A stretch of DNA of 28,299 nt from an uncultured Veillonella sp. (GTDB lineage Bacteria; Bacillota; Negativicutes; Veillonellales; Veillonellaceae). This document shows positions 14,565 through 23,739 of the stretch, piece after piece. The position numbers and the translations under genes are program-made. Positions within the stretch are counted from its first letter, which is position 1; each line of letters starts with the position of its first letter. The notes beneath the pieces were generated by a model. It saw only the letters and a list, made by a program, of their open reading frames with translations, was not told the origin of the DNA and searched no databases. The stretch covers positions 1 through 28,299 of the forward strand of contig URQX01000007.1 in assembly GCA_900550175.1 (NCBI GenBank), in the 5' to 3' direction.

Positions 14565-14633
14565 TGCCCACTAATGATATCTAACTATGTAACATTACAA
14601 TATAAAACATCATCGCTAAAACAATGATTTAGT

Positions 14634-17012
14634 TTATTTCAGAACTACATTCGTAGCCCCTGCACCACCTTCATCATAGCCTGCTGTTTCAAAGTGTGCT
14701 ACATGCGGTAAGGTACGTAAATATTGATGTACACCTTCTCGTAATGCACCAGTACCTTTACCATGGATAATACGTACTTGACTGACACCACCAAGCAAAG
14801 CTTGGTCAATAAATCTACCAACAGAAACTGTCGCTTCATCTACAGTTTGGCCAAGGATATTGATTTCTGTACGAACCTCTTTTTGGCGTTGTACGGCAGA
14901 TCCACCCATGCGTTTTCGTGTCTTAGGCATGGATGCCTTTTGTTCACGTGCCAGTTTATTACCTTCTTCTCGTGTAGTAGATTGTAATTCGCTAACCTTA
15001 ACGGTAGCTGTTAATCCATTAATATCTACATTCACACGATTGCCATTGATAGATAATACCGTGCCTAAAGAACGCAAGGACGTAACATATACAGCTTGAC
15101 CTACCTTAATGGCATCTGCCGTCAAGGACTTACGATCATCATCAACGGGAGCTTCTGGTACATGTACATTAGAGATGCCCTTACGTGCAGCATTAATAGC
15201 AGATTGACGCTTATCCTTATTCGTTTCGGAGAATTGCGATTTCAATTGCTTGATAATTGCTTCCCCTTCGACGCGTAAACTACGTTTCATAGATTCTGCA
15301 TCTGCTTGAGCCTTGGCTAAGATTTGTTTACGTTTTTCATTAAACTGTTTCTTTTCCTTCTCTAATTGGCCGCGCATGCGACGTGTTTCGTCCAGCTCTT
15401 TCTTTAATGCTCTTTCCCGTTCAGAGGCTTTACGAAGTTGTTCATTTAAGTCGGACAGAACTTCTTCCATTTCATGGCTACCAAATTGAGATTTATACTC
15501 TGCAGCACGTGTTACGATGTCTTTTGGTAAACCTAAACGAGCCGCAATACTCAACGCATGGCTACTACCAGCTACACCGATATGAAGTCGATACGTAGGC
15601 TTTAATGTACGCTCATCAAACTCTACGTGGCCATTTTCAATCCCTTCCGTATGGTACGCATAATTTTTAAGCTCATTATAATGAGTACTTACCATCATAA
15701 GGGCGCCTTTTTTACGGAAGAACTCAAGGATAGATACTGCAAGCGCACTACCTTCTTCTGGATCTGTACCGGATCCAAGCTCATCTAATAATACCAAGTC
15801 ATTTGGACCACAATGTTTAATGATAGAAATAACTTGTGTCATATGAGCAGAGAACGTACTAAGGCTGGCCTCAATACTTTGCTCATCCCCAATATCAGCA
15901 AAGATATTATGGAATATTGGCAACATAGATCCGTGATCAACAGGAATAAATAAACCACATTGGTTCATTAAACTCAATAACCCTAATATTTTAAGGGATA
16001 CTGTTTTACCACCTGTATTAGAACCAGTGATTAATAAAATACGATACGATGTACCTAACTGAATATTCGTAGGCACTACCACATTTGGTGGAATTAATGG
16101 GTGACGAGCTCTCATGAGATTAACTGTTCTATCAGTACTCAAGATTGCTGGTACACCTTTATAAGCAATAGCAAGACTCGCCTTACCATATACAAATTCG
16201 ATGTGTGATACCTTTTCACAAGCATCCATCAAATCATTACTATGTTGTTTTACAAGGGCTGATAACTCACGGTAAATACGCAATACCTCTTGCTCTTCAC
16301 CAATCAACGCCTCTTGTAATTCATTATTTAGATTCACCAAGCGCATCGGCTCAATATATAAAGTTTGACCCGTTGCAGAACGGTCGTGAATAAGACCATC
16401 AAAGTATTGGCGATACTCTTGTTTTACAGGGATTACGTAGCGATTATTACGCTGCGTAATAATCGATTCTTGGAAATACTTTTGATTATCCTTGTCGTGC
16501 AAGATAGCTTGAATATCATTTTTAATCTTTTCACGAGTTTTAATAATCGTATTTCTAAGGCTCGCCAATTTAGGAGATGCTGTATCAAGCAATTCCCCTT
16601 TTTCATCAAAGACGCGTTTAAAACGGTTTTCAATGCGATCTGTATTCGGCATATCCTGTACCCATAGGGATAGCAATGGATATTCCATATATTTTGTTCT
16701 AAAGAACTTTGTCATACGTTTATAAGCACCAATGGTCAAATATATATCCCACAATGCTTCACGAGTAAGAACAAAATCTTTACGGCTCTTTTTACAGGAT
16801 TCTCGAATATCTCGCGTACCGCCTAACGGTTGTTCTACCTCAGTTTGCAAAGAACGCATGGCTTCTACTGTTTCATCAAGGTTCTCTTGAATAGCTTTAG
16901 CATCCGTCATGGGTTCAATATGCATGGCTAATTCTTTAGCAATGGTAGAACTACAGTGTTGTTTTAATTGTTCTTTTATATGGTGAAAGTCTAATACATC
17001 TTCGTTAAACAA
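14634..17012 (-). CDS. mutS2: Endonuclease MutS2 / ribosome-collision factor (RqcU-like)
   Basis: MutS2 is a MutS-type ATPase with a C-terminal Smr domain. It was first linked to suppression of homologous recombination and, in Bacillus, more recently to splitting of collided ribosomes. I choose TTG 17012 as the start: AGAGGT lies six bases upstream, 13 bases after the U32 stop, and the 792-residue length fits the family. An ATG at 17072 would overlap the previous gene. Features in this numbering are the clamp region to about 310, Walker A GSNTGGKT at 330-337, Walker B DELGSGTDPEEGSAL from 410, a charged coiled coil at about 515-620, a KOW-like segment at about 635-675, and an Smr domain from about 717 with HGKGTG at 750-755. 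The usual LDLR motif at the Smr start reads INILG. Confidence 0.93.
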   Translation of the reverse strand: MFNEDVLDFHHIKEQLKQHCSSTIAKELAMHIEPMTDAKAIQENLDETVEAMRSLQTEVEQPLGGTRDIRESCKKSRKDFVLTREALWDIYLTIGAYKRMTKFFRTKYMEYPLLSLWVQDMPNTDRIENRFKRVFDEKGELLDTASPKLASLRNTIIKTREKIKNDIQAILHDKDNQKYFQESIITQRNNRYVIPVKQEYRQYFDGLIHDRSATGQTLYIEPMRLVNLNNELQEALIGEEQEVLRIYRELSALVKQHSNDLMDACEKVSHIEFVYGKASLAIAYKGVPAILSTDRTVNLMRARHPLIPPNVVVPTNIQLGTSYRILLITGSNTGGKTVSLKILGLLSLMNQCGLFIPVDHGSMLPIFHNIFADIGDEQSIEASLSTFSAHMTQVISIIKHCGPNDLVLLDELGSGTDPEEGSALAVSILEFFRKKGALMMVSTHYNELKNYAYHTEGIENGHVEFDERTLKPTYRLHIGVAGSSHALSIAARLGLPKDIVTRAAEYKSQFGSHEMEEVLSDLNEQLRKASERERALKKELDETRRMRGQLEKEKKQFNEKRKQILAKAQADAESMKRSLRVEGEAIIKQLKSQFSETNKDKRQSAINAARKGISNVHVPEAPVDDDRKSLTADAIKVGQAVYVTSLRSLGTVLSINGNRVNVDINGLTATVKVSELQSTTREEGNKLAREQKASMPKTRKRMGGSAVQRQKEVRTEINILGQTVDEATVSVGRFIDQALLGGVSQVRIIHGKGTGALREGVHQYLRTLPHVAHFETAGYDEGGAGATNVVLK

Positions 17013-17025
17013 TGTACTACCTCTT

Positions 17026-19449
17026 TTATAAAATACCTCTAAAATAGTGGCCCCTTGTAATAGGTGTATCATCTTTACCTACACTCTTAGACGGAGCCTC
17101 TTTTGTTCCATTTTGAATGGATACATAATCTGCTACGATAGAACGCAAGCGATGTGGAGCCATATGTCGACCATCAATGCGCAAAATATGTAGCCCTTTT
17201 CGATGTAACTCTGGCACATAGGCACGCATGTCCATTTCATGACTATTCATGATGTGCATACGGCAATAAGGATCGGTACGCAATGGGAACACTTCCCCTT
17301 TACGGTCCTTCAATGCATAGTCCTCCCTTACACATGGCATAGGACAGTTTTCCTTTTTACCAGTGCCCACAAAGCTTGCAATGGCACAGTATTCGGAAAT
17401 CATCATTTCCGTGTAACCATGTACCATTATTTCTAATGACAATTTAGTAGATTTTTGCAAGTTAACAAGTTGTGCCAAGGTTAACTCTAAGGATGGTGCT
17501 ATACTACTCATATTAAAGTCTTGCCATACTTGTAGTGCAGAGCCATTAAATATGTTAAGACCTGTATCAGCTTCAATAGCACCTGAATATCCTAAATCAC
17601 AGAGCCACAATAGAGCTTGTGGTACATGAATAGAAATACCATCTGGTTTAGCCTCAACTATGGCCTTAAGAGTACTCATATACGATTCAACCTCATCATC
17701 TTTCACGACGCGAGGCGTAGCAAATACACAAAGCACATTATGGTTTTTACAAAGGGATGCTATCTTTTCGTAAATGCTGAGTTCATAAGGCTTACGTTGT
17801 AAACGGTCACCACCGAAGATAATCTTCTTAGCGCCCCCTTCAATAGCAGCTTTTACAGAATCTAATTCATCAACGCGAGCACTCACCATAGGTTCTGTGT
17901 ACTGAATCTTATCCTTAGCTACTAAGGATGACATATCTTCAGGTTCTACGGCAAGTTCTGCCCAAGCCGTTTCATGGTCTGTAATCAACAAGGTTTCTAA
18001 AGCCTCAACAGCATCGCGGCGCAATGCATTTAACACACTAGCTGGCCACATATAAGGTCCATCAGGAATAGACATGGAGCCTAACGTAAACAATGTATTT
18101 CCTAATCGGCCCACTTGGTCTGTAACCTTCTCTAATGTAGTCGGCTTATTGTTAGCATACACAGGTTCAAACTCGTTAGCTACTGTGACCGTACGACCAT
18201 CATTCAATACAAAGGTTAATTCTGTACAAGTTTTTTCCTGATCCGTATTAATAGATAAATAACCATGTACCTCTAATTTAGCACTGAAATCTTGTAAGCC
18301 TCGTTGCTTTTGGGATTTTGGCGTAGATGCTAAAAATACTTGCCCCGCTGCAAACCCTTCATCAGGTTTGCCTACAAAATGCTTTTCATCCATTAAGGAC
18401 CAATTCTGATCAATTTGATAATACGTAATACTACCAGAATCTTGCATTACCTTTAAAAGTGATCCTTTTTCAATCGGTTCTGTTAGGAATAAATGAACTT
18501 GTCCCTTTTTGACCTCTGCTTTACCAATTAATTTGCCTTGATTATTTGGAGCTACCACAGTCATCATAGATTTCCCTACATGGTCTGTTAAATAATCTGT
18601 AGAGAAGCCACGATTAAACCCAGACGCCAATGCATCGGCATCAGCAGCATCCATATGAGCCGTATCTAAAATATGACGATAGGTCCCAATGACTTGACGT
18701 ACATAGGAAACCTTTTTCATACGCCCTTCTACCTTAAAGGACGTAACACCAGCAGCTACGAGGTCATTCATATGCTCACTATAGTTAAGATCCTTCGGAC
18801 TTAATAGATAGGCTTCGTGTTTTGGCAACAAGCTAGTGCCAGATGAATCCAATAGCTCATAAGGCAAGCGGCAAGGTTGTGCGCAAGCACCACGGTTGCC
18901 ACTACGACCACCGATGAAAGAACTCATTAAACATTGACCAGAATAACATACGCACAACGCACCATGTACGAAGACTTCAATTTCAGCTGTACAATTTTTA
19001 CAAATGTGTTCAATTTCTGCAAGGCTCAATTCACGGGCTAACACAACACGGGTGAAGCCAAGGCTTTCATAAAAATGCACAGCATCTAGCGTAGCAGCCG
19101 TCATTTGCGTACTGCCATGCAAGTGCAATTTAGGAGCCACACGCTGAGCTAGTTTAGCAACTGCTAAATCTTGAACGATGATAGCATCCACACCAATGCG
19201 TTCTAAGTCCTTTAAATACGACTCGAGAGCCGTTAATTCGGAATCACCTATGAGGATATTTACAGTTACATATACAGACACATCTAGAATGTGGGCCAAA
19301 CGAATAGCCTCCGCCAATTCTTCAATGCCAAAGTTTGCTGCATGAGCACGGGCATTAAATCCTTTACCACCAAGATAAATGGCATCAGCTCCAGATTCTA
19401 AAGCGGCTATAAAGTTTTCCATCGTACCGGCAGGAGCCAATAATTCCAT
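17026..19449 (-). CDS. U32 family protein, RlhA-like (DUF3656), possible 23S rRNA hydroxylase
   Basis: RlhA of E. coli makes 5-hydroxycytidine in 23S rRNA; other U32 proteins act on tRNA or ubiquinone and hold Fe-S clusters. The 807-residue protein opens with MELLAPAGTMENFIAALESG. It has the U32 signature EVFVHGALCVCYSGQCLMS (about 158-176) with Cys 166, 168, 173, 189 and 193. A central DUF3656-like region lies at about 370-500. A second U32-like half at about 520-780 carries its own Cys group (688, 702, 706, 729) after IMVHGYTEMMISEYC. ATG 19449 has AAAGGA six bases upstream; a TTG two codons earlier does not. It precedes mutS2 by 13 bases, so the two form one unit. The protease label common for U32 proteins is probably wrong; the RNA target is inferred. 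Confidence 0.88.
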   Translation of the reverse strand: MELLAPAGTMENFIAALESGADAIYLGGKGFNARAHAANFGIEELAEAIRLAHILDVSVYVTVNILIGDSELTALESYLKDLERIGVDAIIVQDLAVAKLAQRVAPKLHLHGSTQMTAATLDAVHFYESLGFTRVVLARELSLAEIEHICKNCTAEIEVFVHGALCVCYSGQCLMSSFIGGRSGNRGACAQPCRLPYELLDSSGTSLLPKHEAYLLSPKDLNYSEHMNDLVAAGVTSFKVEGRMKKVSYVRQVIGTYRHILDTAHMDAADADALASGFNRGFSTDYLTDHVGKSMMTVVAPNNQGKLIGKAEVKKGQVHLFLTEPIEKGSLLKVMQDSGSITYYQIDQNWSLMDEKHFVGKPDEGFAAGQVFLASTPKSQKQRGLQDFSAKLEVHGYLSINTDQEKTCTELTFVLNDGRTVTVANEFEPVYANNKPTTLEKVTDQVGRLGNTLFTLGSMSIPDGPYMWPASVLNALRRDAVEALETLLITDHETAWAELAVEPEDMSSLVAKDKIQYTEPMVSARVDELDSVKAAIEGGAKKIIFGGDRLQRKPYELSIYEKIASLCKNHNVLCVFATPRVVKDDEVESYMSTLKAIVEAKPDGISIHVPQALLWLCDLGYSGAIEADTGLNIFNGSALQVWQDFNMSSIAPSLELTLAQLVNLQKSTKLSLEIMVHGYTEMMISEYCAIASFVGTGKKENCPMPCVREDYALKDRKGEVFPLRTDPYCRMHIMNSHEMDMRAYVPELHRKGLHILRIDGRHMAPHRLRSIVADYVSIQNGTKEAPSKSVGKDDTPITRGHYFRGIL

Positions 19450-19492
19450 GGACAATCCTTTCTACCTAACTAAAGGTATAACTATAGTACTA

Positions 19493-19520
19493 AAAGGGTT
19501 TACCATACGGTAAACCCTTT
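19493..19520 (-). terminator. Terminator after pheT
   Basis: A perfect 12-bp stem AAAGGGTTTACC / GGTAAACCCTTT with a four-base loop is followed by TTTTAGT on the minus strand. It lies 17 bases after the pheT stop. The T run is short but the stem is strong. Confidence 0.85.
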
Positions 19521-19537
19521 CAATATACTGCTTAAAA

Positions 19538-21982
19538 TTAACGTAATCTGCAGTTAATTTCTGCTAATGCATCGATAATAGCTTGAATATTACCATCAAT
19601 ATCCTCATCATTCAACGTACCTTCCATAGAGCGGAATTGTAAATTGTATGCAAGACTGCGGTAACCAGCTTCGATATGTTCACCTTCGTAAACGTCGAAG
19701 ATAGATGCATTTTCTAAATATTCTCCACCATGCTCTTTGATGATAGATAAAATTTCGCCACTAGATACGGACACAGGTGCTACGATAGCAAGGTCACGGC
19801 TAGTGCCTGGGAATTTACTGAAGGATGTATAACGGAATGCTGGAATCGTTAAGGATAATACTGCTTCCAAATCGATTTCAAACATATATACTTTACCTGG
19901 TAAATCAAAGTTTTTGCTCACTTGTGGGTGTAATTCACCATATTGAGCAATCATTTTACCATCAACAACGTATTGAGCACTTACACCTGGATGGAAATAT
20001 GGCTCAGCGCCACGATTAATTTCGTAGCCTGTAACGCCTAATTCAGCTAACAACGCATCTACAATGCCTTTTACATCATAGAAATCTGTAGTGCGTTCTG
20101 CTTGATTCCAGCCAGCTTGGTTTGCCTTGCCCATCAAGATACCACAAGCCATAGGGCGTTCATGAGGCACTTCTGTTAAAGGTAACGCTTTTGGTTCATA
20201 TACATTTGCTGTTTCAAATAACCAAAGATCCTTATTTTGTTGCGCAATATTGCGTTTTGCTGCTTCAATAACAGCTGGTACCAATGTAGTACGCATATAA
20301 GGGAATTCTTCGGAAATAGGGTTCAAGATTGGAATGGCTGTATAACGGCTATCCCCTTCAGGAAGCATCATGTTAGTAAGGCCATCTTTATGCATGAAGC
20401 TAAATGTAATGATTTGAGTCATACCCAATTTAGCTAATGCATGTGTAACCTCTTTAGTAAGAGCTTTCTTAGGTGTCATACCACCAGAGGACAATACTGC
20501 AACAGGGATTGTAGGCGCAATATTATCGTAGTTATAGATACGAGCCACTTCTTCGGCGATATCAGGCATTACTGTTACATCGCCGCGCCACGTTGGAACG
20601 AGAGCCGACAATTTGTCGCCCTCTTCGGTTACAACGAATTCAAGGGCAGTCAAAATACGAACCATTTCATCTTTTTCAATGTTTGTACCCAAGTAATCGT
20701 TGATTTGTTCTACTGTGAAAGTAACTGTATGTTGTTCTACAGGATTTTTATATACATCGATAACGCCTACATCAACTTTACAAGTAGGGCAGATTTGTTG
20801 TAATAATTGAGCTGCTCTGTCGATAGCATAAGCAGTGTATTTATGATTTACACCACGTTCAAAACGACCAGATGCTTCAGAACGCATGCCAAGAGCTTTA
20901 GCTGTACGGCGAATGGATGGACCATTGAATACGGCAGCCTCGAACAAAACTGTAGTCGTTTCATTTGTCACTTCACTATCAAAGCCACCCATGATACCAG
21001 CTACACCTACTGGGCGTTCTGCATCGGCAATAATAAGCATAGAGTCATTCAATTCACGTTCAGAACCATCAAGTGTAACTAGAACTTCACCATTTTTAGC
21101 ACGTCTTGCTACTAATTGATGTCCTTTTACATGATCATAATCATAGGCATGCATAGGTTGACCAAGTTCTAACATAACGTAGTTTGTAACGTCTACTACA
21201 TTATTGATAGGACGAATGCCACTGTTGCGCAAACGGTTTTGTATCCACAATGGAGATGGCTCAACCTTAACATCAGTTACTACGCGAGCAGTAAAACGAG
21301 TACAAAGATCATCCGCTTCGATGGATACAGATGCTTTTCCTTCAATGGACTCACCATTTTCATTAACCATGATAACAGGGAATAACGCTTTTTGGTTTGT
21401 CATAATACCGAATTCACGGGATAAACCAACCATGGAGAAGCAATCTGCGCGGTTAGCAGTCAATTCAAATTCATACACTGTATCATTTAAGCCCAACACG
21501 TCTTTTACATCAAGACCAATTGGTGTACCTTCAGGGAAGATATAAATACCTTGTGCTTCTTCTGGCAATACTAAATCACTAGAAATGCCAAATTCTGCTA
21601 CTGAGCAGAACATACCTTCAGAAACTACTCCGCGCAATTTACCTTTTTTAATCTCTGTGCCATCAGCTAGGCGAGATTTATGGTACGCTACAGGCACGAT
21701 TTGACCTACCGCTACATTAGTAGCAGCTGTTACGATTTGTTTAGTAACAGGCTCACCTTCTTCAGTAAGGCATTCAACTTGGCATACTTGTAATTTATCT
21801 GCATCTGGATGCTTTGTAATCTCTACGATTTTACCAGTATAAATTTTCTTAATGCCATTATCCATAGCAATGACATCTTCTACAGGAATACCAGCTTGTG
21901 TTAATTCATCGGCCAATTCTTGAGCAGGACGATTCATATCCACAGGCACGTATTCGTTCATCCACTGTAAACTTGCTTTCAT
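19538..21982 (-). CDS. pheT: Phenylalanyl-tRNA synthetase beta subunit
   Basis: This is the large subunit of the heterotetrameric PheRS. The 814-residue protein starts MKASLQWMNEYVPVD. It contains the EMAP-like tRNA-binding domain (about 40-155, KHPDADKLQVCQV), and the B3/B4 editing region (about 210-385) with NVVDVTNYVMLELGQPMHA. B5 follows at about 405-475 (VTFTVEQINDYLGTNI). The catalytic-like core comes next, and a C-terminal anticodon-binding domain at about 720-812 begins YTSFSKFPGTSRDLAIV. AGGAGG lies five bases before ATG 21982. It follows pheS after nine bases, the usual operon. No T-box leader is present. Confidence 0.97.
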   Translation of the reverse strand: MKASLQWMNEYVPVDMNRPAQELADELTQAGIPVEDVIAMDNGIKKIYTGKIVEITKHPDADKLQVCQVECLTEEGEPVTKQIVTAATNVAVGQIVPVAYHKSRLADGTEIKKGKLRGVVSEGMFCSVAEFGISSDLVLPEEAQGIYIFPEGTPIGLDVKDVLGLNDTVYEFELTANRADCFSMVGLSREFGIMTNQKALFPVIMVNENGESIEGKASVSIEADDLCTRFTARVVTDVKVEPSPLWIQNRLRNSGIRPINNVVDVTNYVMLELGQPMHAYDYDHVKGHQLVARRAKNGEVLVTLDGSERELNDSMLIIADAERPVGVAGIMGGFDSEVTNETTTVLFEAAVFNGPSIRRTAKALGMRSEASGRFERGVNHKYTAYAIDRAAQLLQQICPTCKVDVGVIDVYKNPVEQHTVTFTVEQINDYLGTNIEKDEMVRILTALEFVVTEEGDKLSALVPTWRGDVTVMPDIAEEVARIYNYDNIAPTIPVAVLSSGGMTPKKALTKEVTHALAKLGMTQIITFSFMHKDGLTNMMLPEGDSRYTAIPILNPISEEFPYMRTTLVPAVIEAAKRNIAQQNKDLWLFETANVYEPKALPLTEVPHERPMACGILMGKANQAGWNQAERTTDFYDVKGIVDALLAELGVTGYEINRGAEPYFHPGVSAQYVVDGKMIAQYGELHPQVSKNFDLPGKVYMFEIDLEAVLSLTIPAFRYTSFSKFPGTSRDLAIVAPVSVSSGEILSIIKEHGGEYLENASIFDVYEGEHIEAGYRSLAYNLQFRSMEGTLNDEDIDGNIQAIIDALAEINCRLR

Positions 21983-21991
21983 GAGTTCCTC

Positions 21992-23014
21992 CTAAAATTG
22001 TTCCAAGAATCGTACATCATCTTCAAAGAATAGACGTAAATCGTTAATGCCGTATAAAAGCATAGCAATACGTTCTACGCCCATGCCAAAGGCAAAGCCT
22101 TTAACCTTTTCAGGATCGTACCCATTAATGCGCAATACATCCGGATGAACCATACCGCAGCCTAAAATTTCAAGCCAACCTGTATGAGAACATACACGGC
22201 AACCTTCGCCACCACACATTACACAGGAAATATCTACTTCTGCAGATGGTTCTGTGAATGGGAAGAAGCTTGTACGGAAACGTACCTTTGTTTCATCACC
22301 ATACATGTGACGTAAGAAGGACTCTAATGTACCTTTCAAATCAGCAAATGTAATATGCTCGTCGATGATGAGACCTTCCACTTGATGGAATACTGGGGAA
22401 TGTGTCGCATCATAGTCCCAACGGTAAACCTTACCAGGCGCAATCATACGAATTGGGCTATTAGGTTCATGACGTTGCATTGTACGAGCTTGAACTGGAG
22501 ATGTATGGGTACGTAATAAGAAGTTTTCTGTAATATAGAAGGAATCTTGCATATCACGTGCAGGATGATCTTTAGGCAAATTTAAGCATTCAAAGTTGTA
22601 GTAATCTTGCTCAACCTCAGGGCCTTCTTCAACGGTATAGCCCATTTTCATAAAGAAGTCTTCAATCATTTCATTAACCTTTGTTAATGGATGAATATGA
22701 CCCGTTTTTTCTGCACGACCTGGCAATGTGATATCGATGCGTTCTTGCTCTAAGCGAGCATTTAACTCTTCTGTTTCCATACGAGTTTTCACTGTATCAA
22801 TTTCAGCCTCTAATGCTTCACGAACCGCATTAACAAGAGCACCAGCCTTAGGGCGTTCTTCAGGAGATAATTTACCAAGACCTTTTAGTAATGCTGTTAC
22901 CTCACCTTTTTTACCTAGATATTTTACACGTATATCTTGCAACGCTTGTTGATCAGCAGCGCCTTTGATAGCCTCAAGGGCTTCTGCCTTAAGACGTTGT
23001 AATTCTTGTTCCAT
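21992..23014 (-). CDS. pheS: Phenylalanyl-tRNA synthetase alpha subunit
   Basis: This is the catalytic subunit of PheRS, class II. The 340-residue protein has an N-terminal coiled-coil tRNA-binding arm (about 1-95). Motif 2 lies at about 194-213 (GKVYRWDYDATHSPVFHQVEG). A Cys-rich insert at about 264-275 (CVMCGGEGCRVC) is typical of many bacterial PheS. Motif 3 is GFAFGMGVERIAML at about 306-319. AGGAGG lies eight bases before ATG 23014. The promoter region overlaps the end of the thioesterase gene upstream. It is followed immediately by pheT. Confidence 0.97.
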   Translation of the reverse strand: MEQELQRLKAEALEAIKGAADQQALQDIRVKYLGKKGEVTALLKGLGKLSPEERPKAGALVNAVREALEAEIDTVKTRMETEELNARLEQERIDITLPGRAEKTGHIHPLTKVNEMIEDFFMKMGYTVEEGPEVEQDYYNFECLNLPKDHPARDMQDSFYITENFLLRTHTSPVQARTMQRHEPNSPIRMIAPGKVYRWDYDATHSPVFHQVEGLIIDEHITFADLKGTLESFLRHMYGDETKVRFRTSFFPFTEPSAEVDISCVMCGGEGCRVCSHTGWLEILGCGMVHPDVLRINGYDPEKVKGFAFGMGVERIAMLLYGINDLRLFFEDDVRFLEQF

Positions 23015-23049
23015 TAAAGCATCCTCCTATATTTAAAAGTCTAAACTAT

Positions 23050-23059
23050 ATTATACCAA
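23050..23059 (-). promoter_or_regulatory. Extended -10 promoter for pheST
   Basis: TGGTATAAT on the minus strand is an extended -10 element (TGn-TATAAT) without a recognisable -35. It overlaps the stop codon of the thioesterase gene. The leader is about 30 bases, too short for a T-box. Confidence 0.6.
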
Positions 23060-23515
23060 ATCAGGGTTGTCTTCTTCAATAAAACGCCATGGTAATTCAG
23101 GTAATTGCTTCTCTTCTAGTACAAAAAATGTACCACGTGCTAAATGAACTAGTTCACCTAATTCATTATAAATACGAGCTGTCGCAACCATGGTTGTTTT
23201 ACCACTATGCTCTACATTAGCTACACCACGCAATACGGTACCGCCTTTAACAGCTTTCACATAGTTACCATTAAGATCAATGGTACTAACAGATTTGCCC
23301 AATGTAAAACATGCTGTCCCCATCACACTATCTGCTAATCCAATACAAACAGCGCCATGCAAGTCCCCTCTAAAATTGCAATACTCTGTTTCGTTAGTTT
23401 GCAAGGTCATTTCCGCATGACCAGGTTCAACTGCTGTAATTTCAGAATCTTTTACCCAAGAAAATGGATTCTGATCTCGTAATTCGTTGAAATATTCTAA
23501 CAATGTTGTAGCCAT
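23051..23515 (-). CDS. PaaI-type hotdog-fold thioesterase
   Basis: This is a small acyl-CoA thioesterase of the PaaI/YbgC-like hotdog superfamily; the substrate is unknown. The start ATG 23515 (MATTLLEYFNELRDQNPF) has GGAGAA about six bases upstream; an in-frame ATG 12 bases earlier does not. The 154-residue protein shows the hotdog core FRGDLHGAVCIGLADSVMGTAC (about 48-69), where H-G-A and the following Asp are the usual active-site region. STIDLNGNYVKAVKGGTVLRGVANV follows. It has no signal peptide. It is followed by pheS, but the pheST promoter overlaps its end, so the two are probably separately controlled. Confidence 0.85.
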   Translation of the reverse strand: MATTLLEYFNELRDQNPFSWVKDSEITAVEPGHAEMTLQTNETEYCNFRGDLHGAVCIGLADSVMGTACFTLGKSVSTIDLNGNYVKAVKGGTVLRGVANVEHSGKTTMVATARIYNELGELVHLARGTFFVLEEKQLPELPWRFIEEDNPDLV

Positions 23516-23628
23516 AAGGTTCTCCATTCTATATACACACCCATAGATTAACTAATCTAGAAACTAAGTCTATTACATTACCTGTATGAAAATCTCTATA
23601 GTTATATACCAAAATTAAATACAAACAT

Positions 23629-23685
23629 ATAAAAATGGTGCGTTACATCATACATATTGTATCATGCAACGCACCATATGCGAAT
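23629..23685 (-). terminator. Terminator of the exporter operon
   Basis: A long imperfect hairpin has outer arms ATGGTGCGTT / AACGCACCAT and an inner stem CATCATAC / GTATCATG with one mismatch. It is followed by TTTTTATATG on the minus strand. It lies about 55 bases after the permease stop and before the thioesterase gene. Confidence 0.75.
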
Positions 23686-23739
23686 AACTCTATCAAATTA
23701 TGTAGTATGTTCTTAATTAAACATATCTACAACTAAAGA

